This document shows, piece after piece, positions 1 to 8,521 of a stretch of DNA of 24,028 nucleotides. The position numbers were made by a program, and so were the translations under genes. The stretch is from Ophiostoma sp. CBS 140.51 (taxonomy: Eukaryota > Ascomycota > Sordariomycetes > Ophiostomatales > Ophiostomataceae). Every line of letters starts with the position of its first letter. The first letter of the stretch is position 1. The notes beneath the pieces are model-generated. The model did no database searches. It had not been told where the DNA came from and saw only the letters and a list, made by a program, of their open reading frames with translations. The stretch lies in assembly GCA_029298735.1 (NCBI GenBank), contig JANSLP010000425.1:1-24028 (forward strand), written 5' to 3'.

Positions 1-1665
1 TTTATTTAATTTTTATTAAAAAAAAATAATGTTAATCAAAGTGGTAATAGTATTGGGAGAAAAAAGTAAACGAAATCTCAATGCTGTTCTTGTAGCATAG
101 AAATACCAGACATTACAGATGATACTTATAAAGACAGACCTTAATTTTCTTCCATTACTTTATATCCTTTCATCCCATAATTGTTCTCGATGTTGGTTTC
201 GTCTCATGTTCACATTGGCCCATGTGTTTGAATTGTCAGGAAGGTGCGCTAGCCAAAACAGGCAATTGCACACTTACAGGCCCCTTTGGCATTACAAATG
301 TACGACTTCATGACTTCTAGGACAGCATAGATACTCTGAGAATGATATTTGTATGGCTGAAAGAGATGGTATTTGGATCTCATATGACCGACCCTTGTCA
401 GTCGCTCCAGATCACACAAGACGCCGTTTAGTCCAACAGAGTGGAAAAAGACAGCCAGAACTACGACGTAATAATACGTCTTACAGCGCCTGACCAGGCC
501 ATACACGTTCTCGACATTACGATATGGCTTCAACGAGACCGGAGATACGAACAACGCCCTGCGTTAGATTGTGTTCTTTTTTGTCAAAGTGCTGTCCACT
601 AATACCAGGCACATATGGCACTGTCAAGGGGTGAGCTTGCACCTTCCTAAACCGGCGCCGGCGTCGCTGGCCGGGCAAGGCCGGTTTAAGTTGAAGCCAA
701 GCTGGCGAGGTCACGTGCAATTTTGTCCTGGTGATCTTTCCTGCACCCAAACTAATGCGTCTTGGTCTCGGCTACGAACGGGCCAACCAGGAAGAGGGAA
801 AAGGGGACAAGAGACTGCAAAATGTGTGGATACCCAGTACGTAAAGGGAAGGAAGGGAGAACGAGAAAAGAATGGGGAAAGAAGGGGGAAGAGAGAAGAA
901 AAGTGGAGGAAGGAGCGGAGCAAGAACGCAGCAGTGCGGAAAGGTGCAAGTGAGGTGCAAGTGCGGAACGACACTGTTAACGTCGAGAAACGACGACATC
1001 ACGACAAGTCGAGTAAATAGATGAATAGGGGAAAAGTAAAGCGATTAAAAACAATTTTGTGACGTACCTTGGTTTTGTATGCTTTTTTGGACGTTTTTAA
1101 GGAAGCGACACCGTAAAAGGCGAACGCTCATTCATTCACCCCTTGATTCTCGTCATTTGTTGATTGTTGACTGCCGATTCTTTGAAAATCCAACAAAGTC
1201 CTTTCGAGCGGGGGATCGAGTTTCTCTGTGTCATGGAAAGATAAGGAAAAGGTCCAAATGGGCAAAAATGCGCGAAAAATTGGACCAAAAAGTGGCGGTG
1301 GGTGGTCATCCTGGCAAAAAACTGTCCAACTTGGACTGGTGGACGAGGCCGGAATATGAGCGTGCGCAGTGGCCGGAACCATTCCGGCCTCGATGCATAT
1401 AATCGCAGCGCGCGCCGGCTTTGGACACGGCCAACAAAACTTTTTGGTAGGCTTTTTCCAAGCAAAATACTCACATTTTCCGGTACTCTGCCATCACCCC
1501 GTCCCCGTGAGCACTTTTTTCAGGCACTTTAGATTTTTCTTTGATTTTTCTCAGTCTTCGTTTGATTTTTGAATAAATCATCACCACCTTCACCCTCAAC
1601 CCCTTTCACCAACACTTGCCTCTCATCACACCCTTCTCTCTCTCTCCCTCACACACACACACACA
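1..1665. other. Intergenic region upstream of the dioxygenase gene
   Basis: No ORF here resembles a known protein. The first 150 bases are AT-rich with A and T runs. Positions 648-688 hold a 9-bp inverted repeat around a GC-rich loop, and 712-717 is a CACGTG E-box. Positions 842-921 are strongly purine-rich on the + strand. Around 1347-1389 lies an array of GGCCGGAA sequences, followed by a TATA-like element. From about 1570 to 1665 the sequence is pyrimidine-rich, as expected of a fungal transcript leader, and ends in CT and CA dinucleotide runs directly before the start codon. The right-hand 350 bp are probably the promoter and 5' leader of the downstream gene. The left part is unassigned. 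Confidence 0.6.
1344..1403 (+). promoter_or_regulatory. Candidate promoter element: GGCCGGAA inverted/direct repeats plus TATA-like box
   Basis: A 12-bp perfect inverted repeat (CGAGGCCGGAAT at 1344-1355, its complement at 1381-1392) surrounds a second GGCCGGAA at 1371-1378. That second copy itself forms an 8-bp hairpin with 1382-1389 over a 3-base loop. TATAAT follows at 1398-1403, 263 bp before the dioxygenase ATG. CGG/CCG half-sites in inverted orientation are the usual target of fungal Zn2Cys6 regulators. That assignment is an inference. Confidence 0.45.
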
Positions 1666-3198
1666 ATGGGTTCCATCATTGTTGACGACCCTACGATCGC
1701 CACCTCGTTCGAGGTGCTCGACGAGGCTCATCCCCAGGACACGTCGATGCCAGCCTTCATGGTGTCCAAGACGCGTGGTTTCCTGCCCCGTGCTGAGCCT
1801 GTCGTCGAGCTGCCGGCTGTCTTTGCCCCCCTTGAGGACCTGCTGACGCAAATGCCTGTCAAGAAGCTCGACGGCACGCCTGGTCTGCTGGCTGAGGGCA
1901 AACTGGGCGACGCCATCCTCAAGGACAAGGTGCTGCCGGATCTGACCGAGGCCATTGACGAGCCGAGTGTCAAGCACAACCTGCCACTGCTCAATGCTCT
2001 GTACCGTGACTATGCCTTTTTGGCGTCGGCCTTCTTGTTAGAGCCCTGCCACCTTCGCTTCCTCAAGGGAGAGCAGTATGGTCTGGGCCGTGACGTGCTG
2101 CCGGCCTGCATTGCCCGTCCCATTGCACGGACAGCCCGTCTCTGCGGCTTCAAGCCGTTCATGGAGTACGCCGGCAGCTATGCATTGTTCAACTACCGCC
2201 TCGAGGATCCGACCAAGGGTCTCGAGTACGACAACCTGCGCCTCATCCGCGCATTTGAGCACGGCCTGGACCCCAAGTCGAGCGAGGCCGGCTTTGTGCT
2301 CGTGCACGTCGACATGGTGCGCAACTCGGGCCCACTGGTGGCCGGCACCGTCGACTGTCTGGACGTCGTCGAGGCGCAGAAGAAGAAGTCGCAACAGAAC
2401 CGCGCGGCCTTCAACGACGGCCTCGAGCGCATTGTGTCGGCACTGACCCGCATCAACGGCGTCATGGAGACCATGTGGGCCAAGTCGCGGCCCGAACAGT
2501 ACACGAGCTTCCGCACGTTTATTTTCGGCATCACGTCGCAGAGCATGTTCCCAGACGGCGTGGCCTATGAGGGTGTCGGTGCCGATGGCTTCGAGGCTGC
2601 CACCCCAGACACCGTCACGCGCCTCAGCTTCCGCGGCGAGTCGGGTGCCAATGACTCCATGGTCCCCTTGATGGACAGCTTCCTCCAGATCCCCATGCCT
2701 GACACGCCCCTGACGGCCATCCTCAAGGACTTTAGACAGTACCGCCCCAGCAACCACCGCCAATTCTTGGCGTACGTGCGGCAGCGGTCGGGCGACCTGG
2801 GCGTCAAAGACTTCGCTTTGAGTGGTGGCGGCGCCGTGGCTGGTGACGACATGGACACGGTCCAGAGCATTCGCCTCTGGCTCCAGATCCTCAACCAAGT
2901 CCGCGACTTCCGCTGGCGCCACTGGTGCTTCGGCAAGGAGTACATTCTCAAGCGCACAGCGCACCCGACGGCGACGGGCGGCAGTCCCATTGTCACCTGG
3001 CTGCCAAACCAGCTGCAGGCGGTCCTGAGAGAGATTCAAAACGTCTATGCTGCAGCGACGGGCACGACAGCAGGTGAGGTTCCCGCTTCCAAGACGAAGC
3101 TGGGCGAGGACGTCGACGACATGATGGAGATGGCCATTCGGCAGAGTGCGACGCTGGCCAAGGAGGTCGCGCGGTACTGCGAGGAGCGTGGTGTTTGA
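1666..3198 (+). CDS. Indoleamine 2,3-dioxygenase family protein (tryptophan/kynurenine pathway)
   Basis: A 510-residue intronless ORF. It matches the IDO family (PF01231), cytosolic haem enzymes that open the indole ring of tryptophan to N-formylkynurenine, the first step toward NAD+. Recognisable segments include FRTFIFG followed by PDGVAYEGV, the FRGESGAND stretch equivalent to the GGSAxQSS region of other IDOs, FRQYRPSNHRQFL (the MRxYMPxxHRxFL block), and RDFRWRHWCFGKEYILK. In the last of these, His419 sits seven residues before the Tyr of KEYI, the spacing of the proximal haem ligand in human IDO1 (His346). The enzyme is somewhat longer than the roughly 400-450 residues of vertebrate and yeast forms. 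Filamentous ascomycetes carry several IDO paralogues, so this could be the Bna2-equivalent or a lower-activity paralogue, and sequence alone does not decide. The start is the first ATG after a pyrimidine-rich leader. The next gene lies 2 kb downstream on the same strand. Confidence 0.9.
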   Translation: MGSIIVDDPTIATSFEVLDEAHPQDTSMPAFMVSKTRGFLPRAEPVVELPAVFAPLEDLLTQMPVKKLDGTPGLLAEGKLGDAILKDKVLPDLTEAIDEPSVKHNLPLLNALYRDYAFLASAFLLEPCHLRFLKGEQYGLGRDVLPACIARPIARTARLCGFKPFMEYAGSYALFNYRLEDPTKGLEYDNLRLIRAFEHGLDPKSSEAGFVLVHVDMVRNSGPLVAGTVDCLDVVEAQKKKSQQNRAAFNDGLERIVSALTRINGVMETMWAKSRPEQYTSFRTFIFGITSQSMFPDGVAYEGVGADGFEAATPDTVTRLSFRGESGANDSMVPLMDSFLQIPMPDTPLTAILKDFRQYRPSNHRQFLAYVRQRSGDLGVKDFALSGGGAVAGDDMDTVQSIRLWLQILNQVRDFRWRHWCFGKEYILKRTAHPTATGGSPIVTWLPNQLQAVLREIQNVYAAATGTTAGEVPASKTKLGEDVDDMMEMAIRQSATLAKEVARYCEERGV

Positions 3199-5054
3199 GG
3201 GCGACAAGTAGCGCGGTGATGAACTGGTGAATGTGAAAGAGGTGGACAAAGTGGCAGTGAGGAGTTGACAGATGGGAAGGAGTCGACGTGCAGTCGCAAA
3301 AAGCGGAAAGCACGACGGGGGTCCTTGAATCCCACTGCAGCCCCACTATTAACAACTGCCAGCTCTCAAACAAATGCCATTCAACGGGCATCGCATCTCG
3401 AGTCGATAAGATGACTTGAGAGAATGCACAAAATGTACGACGTATTTGACTTATGTTCATAGCTTTTTTAGATTGTTAATTAAGATTCAAACAACTGTCA
3501 TTCCAGGTGATCTTTGGTGACCTTTTTGAATTCACCGTCTCTCCGTTTTGTCGTCAGCCTCGCTCCTTCCGTCCTTCAGGCACTCGTGCGCTCCTTCCAC
3601 ACGCCGTCGCGAACATGTGCCCACTGTATTTTGCGTATTTACGGCAGGCGCATCCACGGGAGCATCCACTCTTGCCGTCTTCTTGCCTTTTTGGTGTCGT
3701 CTCACCTCACACTTTGCCTCACTCCTGTATCGCGCCTCGTTCTTTTTCTTTCTCACTCCTTGCGCCTTACGCCTCATCCACTCCATCCGCCAACCACTCA
3801 TCTCACGGCTGACGAAGAGTGCACTTTTGTCATGAATACGAAAAACGGAGACGAGGACAGATGACGGGAAACGGGAGCCTCTAATCGAATCTGTTTCTTT
3901 TTTTTCTTCCTTTCTTCTTTTCGTCCGTCCCGCTTTCGTTATGTCTTCACAAGCAACATTTAACGTTATCCGGCGCTGGAACTTACTGACCTGCCCTCCT
4001 GCGTACATTGGGTTGCTGTCATCTCGCACCCTCTCTCCCACGCGATGCGACCTTGGGAAGCTTGCGGGCGGGCTGCGACGGGCTGGCCAGCCGCAGAAAT
4101 CGCAAAAATGCACCTTTCTGTTTTCTCTCTTTGCCCGATCATATCCAATACCAAGAGAGTCTTTCTTCAGCCACTTTACACTTCAGCTGCGTTGTCTGTC
4201 GGGTTTCTTCCTTTTCTTCTTTACTAAAATCTAGCCCTGCGGCTGATCGGATCGACCGCCATCGAGAAGACCAAAGCCAAGACTGAAGAACAAAAGCAAA
4301 GGAAAGAAAAGCAAAATCAAATGCAGGACAAGACATTCCCCTCATCTCTGTGGAGTATCTCTGGTTACTTGCCTTCTCTCCCCAATCTCACCCGACAGGC
4401 GAGGTTCTGCATGTCTAATGCACTCCCATTGCTCCCATCTGCAGCATTGAAAGCGGAGAAGACCCTGGACAAGAAAGCGAGAAAGACGAAAAACGACACT
4501 CAAAAATAAGACAAAAAAAACGGTTGAAGGATTGCGCATCCACACCCCCGGTCTTTTTCCCGTTTTCTGTCTAATTTCCTCCTCTCATCACTGTGGCAGA
4601 GCCTCCACATCTTCCTGCGCAAAACACACACATAACGTGTTGTCATAATTGACGGATTGTGCACGTTTTGTCGCACACAGCCTTCGCGAATCGTATTTGT
4701 CGTGTCGGTGGCCGTTTCGTAGATCTGACTGTTCCTGCTTTTCTCTTCTGATTCTGTTTCTCTTCTTATTTTTTTCTCTCCATCATCACTCTGTCCCTTC
4801 GCCAGTATCGACTTCTTTGTTGTCTCGTCCGTGCGAAGAACCTGTCTGTTGGTTCTCGGGTCCTGGACTGCTTTAAATAACCTTCCACACACATTCACAC
4901 CTTTCCGGAAGCAAGGAGAGCGCATTTTTGACAAAGAAAACGGAGCTGGGACAAGAATAGCAAAATCCCAGAAAGCAACAAAAACAAGGGCCCTGGGGAC
5001 TGTGCCCTCGACCGTGACAGTAACCCCTGGCTTCTTTTGCGGACCTGCCAGACG
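3199..5054. other. Intergenic region between dioxygenase and membrane-protein genes
   Basis: About 1.85 kb without a supportable gene. It should hold the 3' end of the dioxygenase transcript and the promoter and leader of the next gene. A polypyrimidine tract lies at about 3892-3925 and an A/G-rich stretch at about 4260-4330. A TATA-like CTTTAAATAA is at 4871-4880, followed by a CA-rich segment that could be the transcription start region. Small ORFs here show no family resemblance. Confidence 0.55.
4871..4880 (+). promoter_or_regulatory. TATA-like element upstream of the cysteine-rich membrane protein gene
   Basis: CTTTAAATAA lies 184 bp before the possible upstream ATG (5055) and 327 bp before the main ATG (5198). 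It is followed within 10-30 bp by a CA-rich, purine-poor segment typical of fungal start sites. The position is plausible, but no experimental start is visible. Confidence 0.35.
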
Positions 5055-5059
5055 ATGCG

Positions 5060-5187
5060 GTAAGGAAAAGAAAGCTTGTCTTTTCAGTGTTCTTCTTTGC
5101 TCAAGTTTGATTTCTTCCTTTTATTTTCTCTCTTTTATTTTTACTTCCCTTGTCTTTTCTTTCCTTTCCACCTTGTCCTCCCCACAG
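5060..5187 (+). other. Probable intron near the translation start (leader or first coding intron)
   Basis: The 128-nt segment begins GTAAGG and ends CCCCACAG, and its downstream half is almost pure pyrimidine. Removing it joins ATG-CG (5055-5059) to the following exon in the frame of the membrane protein, adding the five residues MRLPT before the Met encoded at 5198. If translation starts at 5198 instead, this is a 5' UTR intron. Either way the splice signals are good. Confidence 0.6.
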
Positions 5188-5197
5188 ACTCCCGACG

Positions 5198-7087
5198 ATG
5201 CCCTTGCGACGATCCGCGCCCACAATAGGCGCCCCGGCCTCTTCTTCGGCTTCCCGCCTTTCTTCCTTGTTCACGTCAACAACCCCAACCTGGACCGTCT
5301 TTCTTCTTGTCCTCCTCGCCATCCTCCCCGCCTGCCATGCCGCTTTCGCCGGCGCTGACATTGATGGCCGCGACGTCTTTTTAGCCGGCGACATCGATAA
5401 CTCGTTGGCCGGTGTCGGCCTGTCGCCACGCTACTTCCTCGACGGCTTTGCGCCTCCCATTGCACGCCGCGACGACAGTTCAAACTGTGCCGCCGGATAC
5501 CACTCGTGCCTCGACATCAACTCGACGCTCTGCTGCGCCAACGACCGCTACTGCCTCGTCGACCCGACCACGCTCCAGGCGGCCTGCTGTTCGATTGGGC
5601 TGACGTGCGGCTCGCCGTGCAACGAGACCCAGTACGAGTGCAATGCCACGACCACCAAGACGGTGACACAGACCAAGACGGACCTTGTTATTTCGGGCAC
5701 GGCCACTCTTCCACTTACAACACCGGCCACGGATGTTGTGACGGGCGTCGACACCGCCATCACCAAGATCACGACGGTCATCACAACGACATCCGTCTAC
5801 TCGGCCTGCTGTGCCCGTCGCTGCCAGGGCACGAGCCAGTTCCAGTGCGCCAGCAGTTTTGGTAACGGCTGCTGCAACTTTGGCCAGACGTGTGCCTCCA
5901 ACAGCCAGTGTTTTTCCACGGCTCCTGCGTCGACCTCCAAGAGTGCAGACGCAAGCGACACTGCCGGTCTCGTCTCGGCCCTGCCCAACGGCTGCACGAC
6001 CAGCCAGATTGCTTGTCCGAGCAGTCTCGGTGGCGGCTGCTGTGCTCTCGGTCATACTTGCACTGTCGTCTCGAGCACCATCTTTTGCGCCTCGGCCACG
6101 GGCGCCTCGACATCCGGTGTGACAACGGCCGACAAGAGCAGCAGCAGTTTGTCGGCGGGTGCCAAGGCGGGCATTGCCATTGGCGCCGTCGTTGGTGCCG
6201 GTGCCCTCGCGGGCGCCGCCGTCTGGGCCTGTATGCGCAGCCGCAATGCCAAGCGCACGAGTATCCGCCGGGACTCGTCCTTACCGCCGGCTTCCTTTGG
6301 TACCCATGAATACGACGACCTGCAGAGCCAACCGCACAACGACCCACAGATGCACAACCCGCAGCTGTACCAGCAAGGTATGATTGATGGAGCGTTAGTG
6401 GGCGGTGGCATGTCTGCTGCGGCCAGCTCGCCTGCCGCACGGTCTTGGCGGCGTCCGCTTGCTTTCCGGCGCAATACGGCCAGCACGGGCGTCGGCGGCA
6501 ATGAAGTCGCGCACAGCAGCAGTGGTGCTGGCCCCGTGGGTGGAATGGGTACACCGGGCTTGCCCACAGGATCTGAATCCGATGCTCGCCTTCCAGGACT
6601 CACACAGGACTACTTTGGTCCCAACGCCGTTCCTGGACCTTACACTGTGCCCGTGTGGGCCACCACACCCGGCGGCAACGCCGGTGTTGGTGGTGTGCCG
6701 ATGCAGCCTCATGGCCCGCATGATATTGTGGCGCCTGTGGAGATTGATTCGCGGCAGCGGATTGTGGCCGAGATGGGTGATGTGAACAATGTCGGCCGAC
6801 TCGACGAGACCGACGAGCACAACAACGAAAAGGATGCAGCCGCCGTTCAGGCATCGCCATATGTCGCTGTAGCACCGCCAGCAGCAGCAGCCGAGCCAGC
6901 CGAGCACTTTGAGCTGTACGGCTCTGAAGTGGCGACACCATATACCCAGCAGACTGTCTCACCGAACGAGCGGCCGGGTGATCATACCGCGGTGACGCCG
7001 ATTGCTGAAGGCGGAGACGGAGCCGAGCCGGTTGTGTCGCCGATGGAAAACACTGATCTGCCAGGAGGTGGTCCTAGATTAGAATGA
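5198..7087 (+). CDS. Secreted-domain single-pass membrane protein with three cysteine modules (function unknown)
   Basis: 629 residues from the ATG at 5198, or 634 if the 5055-5059 mini-exon is used. A long basic/Ser-rich n-region precedes a hydrophobic signal core (residues 32-45), with a likely cleavage site after CHA at 48. The ectodomain (about 49-320) has three copies of a cysteine module, C-x(6,7)-C-x7-CC-x5-C, at C97-C119, C209-C232 and C266-C288. A partial CC-x5-C lies at C130-C137. Modules 1 and 2 are separated by a Thr-rich linker, and NST, NET and NAT N-glycosylation sequons occur. A Gly/Ala-rich transmembrane segment (about 324-346) is followed by a basic stop-transfer stretch and a tail of about 280 residues rich in Pro, Gly and acidic residues. 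The architecture resembles fungal cell-wall sensor-like proteins (Mid2/WSC layout), but I do not recognise the family and no function is claimed. It is convergent with the cdc14 gene. Confidence 0.8.
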   Translation: MPLRRSAPTIGAPASSSASRLSSLFTSTTPTWTVFLLVLLAILPACHAAFAGADIDGRDVFLAGDIDNSLAGVGLSPRYFLDGFAPPIARRDDSSNCAAGYHSCLDINSTLCCANDRYCLVDPTTLQAACCSIGLTCGSPCNETQYECNATTTKTVTQTKTDLVISGTATLPLTTPATDVVTGVDTAITKITTVITTTSVYSACCARRCQGTSQFQCASSFGNGCCNFGQTCASNSQCFSTAPASTSKSADASDTAGLVSALPNGCTTSQIACPSSLGGGCCALGHTCTVVSSTIFCASATGASTSGVTTADKSSSSLSAGAKAGIAIGAVVGAGALAGAAVWACMRSRNAKRTSIRRDSSLPPASFGTHEYDDLQSQPHNDPQMHNPQLYQQGMIDGALVGGGMSAAASSPAARSWRRPLAFRRNTASTGVGGNEVAHSSSGAGPVGGMGTPGLPTGSESDARLPGLTQDYFGPNAVPGPYTVPVWATTPGGNAGVGGVPMQPHGPHDIVAPVEIDSRQRIVAEMGDVNNVGRLDETDEHNNEKDAAAVQASPYVAVAPPAAAAEPAEHFELYGSEVATPYTQQTVSPNERPGDHTAVTPIAEGGDGAEPVVSPMENTDLPGGGPRLE

Positions 7088-7551
7088 GCTGCAAGAAGGG
7101 ACGGTGTGTATGATGACCAGAGTATTCAGTATATAGTAATGATGTGACGGACGGAACAAATATCAAGGGGCATGAACAAGATATCAAATATAAATCAATC
7201 AAAAATGTTCTATTATATTACAATGTGCGTGCCCGGCCTTTTGTGGCGAGAGCACAGCCGTGACCCGTACGCTCTATATATGATCCAGGATGAGGAAGAC
7301 GAGGGAAAACAAATAGAAAACCACAGAAAAAGAGACAACGGTACGCTCAACAGTAGTGGTACAGTCCTGTGTTGACAAGAGCATTCGTCAGGAGAAGAAG
7401 AAACGCAAAAAGGTACAGAAAATCAAAACGCATGATGTAGACACAGAAAGAAAACACAAAAATCAAATGGCTTCGCTAAACGCCGTCGAATGGTATCGAA
7501 AAGGGAAGAAGAAGACGAAGGGGGAGGACAGAAGATGTGGATATGGGCCGC
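7088..7551. other. Convergent intergenic region (3' ends)
   Basis: 464 bp between two converging stop codons. The sequence is A-rich on the + strand, with AATATAAATC at about 7188 as a possible 3'-end signal for the upstream gene. No gene is visible. Confidence 0.6.
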
Positions 7552-8521
7552 TTAGCAAACAACACCGCCAAACGGTGTGGCTGCCGTCAGGTCGCGCACC
7601 AGGTCATCCACATTGTGCAGGTGCCGCCCCAGCAGTGCCTGCTTGTCCTCCGTCGTCCGTGTAAAGTCGGTCTCGTCGTCACCGCCACGCCGCTTGCGTC
7701 CATTGGCTGCACTGCAATTGGCGCCGCTGCCGCCGAATGCCTTGGCCAGCTTGCTCGGGCTACGCTGCAACATGGCCGGCATTGAGTCGCGGGCGTCGGC
7801 CCGCGGGATCGAGGGTGTCTCGGGCATGAGGTAAAAATACAAAAACTCGACCAGCTTGAGCTTGACTTCACGAGACGTCGAGCGCGACTTGAAGATGGAT
7901 GTGACTGTCAAGAGACCATCGAGAGCCTCAAAGGCGCGGGTGTTTTGGGGTGTGTCGATGAGAGCCACGACGAGTGTAAGAAGAGTGGCCGACTGGATCG
8001 CCGGGCAGTTGACGGGTTCGAGGAGGTCGAGGAGCAACTAAACAGTTAGCGAGTGAACAAATATTGTGTGAGTGCAGAAACGAGCGAAGTGCGGACAAAA
8101 AGAAAAGACTTACGTTCATGTACTTCTCCCGTGCAAAGAGGACCTTGCTGGGCGGGTGCAGCAGCAGCACACCCTGTGTCAGGTCGAGCGTGCTGAGGAT
8201 GAGCAGATCGTTCTGGCCATCACTTCCACGAGACAGAAGGCGGTCGAGTGTGTCGAGCAGTCTCTGTGCAATGTTCCACTCAAAACCCTCCTGCAGCTTG
8301 AAGAACTCAAAGAACGCCGGGTCGTCGTTGAGCTCCTCGAGCGTCTTGTGGGAAGGAGTGTGTTCGTTGCTGTCGTCAATAGTGGACTGGCGTCTCTTTG
8401 CCTTGGATGAAGAAAGGCAGATGGGAGCAAGAAGACCTTCGACCTGCTTGAGACCCTTTTTTATCTTGGGGCCGTCGTATGACGACAGGTTGTCGAATGC
8501 GAGCGAGAGGAGGGCCTCCAT
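7552..8521 (-). CDS. cdc14: Septation initiation network component Cdc14 (not the phosphatase)
   Basis: Two exons on the minus strand, 8521-8114 and 8037-7552, give 297 residues. The 76-nt intron (GTAAGT...TTTAG) falls in phase 0 between EKYMN and LLLDLL. The protein matches the Cdc14/SIN family (PF08045), a helical-repeat protein. In fission yeast it binds the GCK-type kinase Sid1 at the spindle pole body to drive septation, and filamentous fungi use the homologous pathway for septum formation. Family-like segments are the N-terminal EALLSLAFDNLSSYDG, then the block containing DPAFFEFFKLQEGFEWN and the long helices spanning the splice junction. The last 60 or so residues are variable and basic (RKRRGG). 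The length is a little above the 240 residues of the S. pombe protein. The name is shared with the unrelated Cdc14/Clp1 phosphatase, and no CxxxxxR phosphatase signature is present. Confidence 0.9.
8038..8113 (-). other. Intron of cdc14
   Basis: On the minus strand it reads GTAAGTCTTTTC at the donor and ACTGTTTAG at the acceptor, with GCTAAC as a branch-point-like sequence close to the 3' end. Splicing restores one continuous family-like protein in phase 0. Without it the frame runs into unrelated residues after EKYMN. Confidence 0.9.

Noticed and set aside
2038..3249. 403-codon minus-strand ORF opposite the dioxygenase
   Set aside because: A shadow of GC-rich codon usage in the real gene. 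The + strand protein has clear family motifs.
3532..4113. 193-codon minus-strand ORF between the dioxygenase and membrane protein genes
   Set aside because: Translation is rich in Arg/Lys without any domain, and no supporting start context or homologous feature is seen.
4321..4509. 62-codon ORF with an A at -3 of its ATG
   Set aside because: Low-complexity composition, no family resemblance, and it lies in the promoter region of the next gene.
7107..7160. ATGATGA resembling a snoRNA C box
   Set aside because: No matching D box or terminal stem at proper distance.
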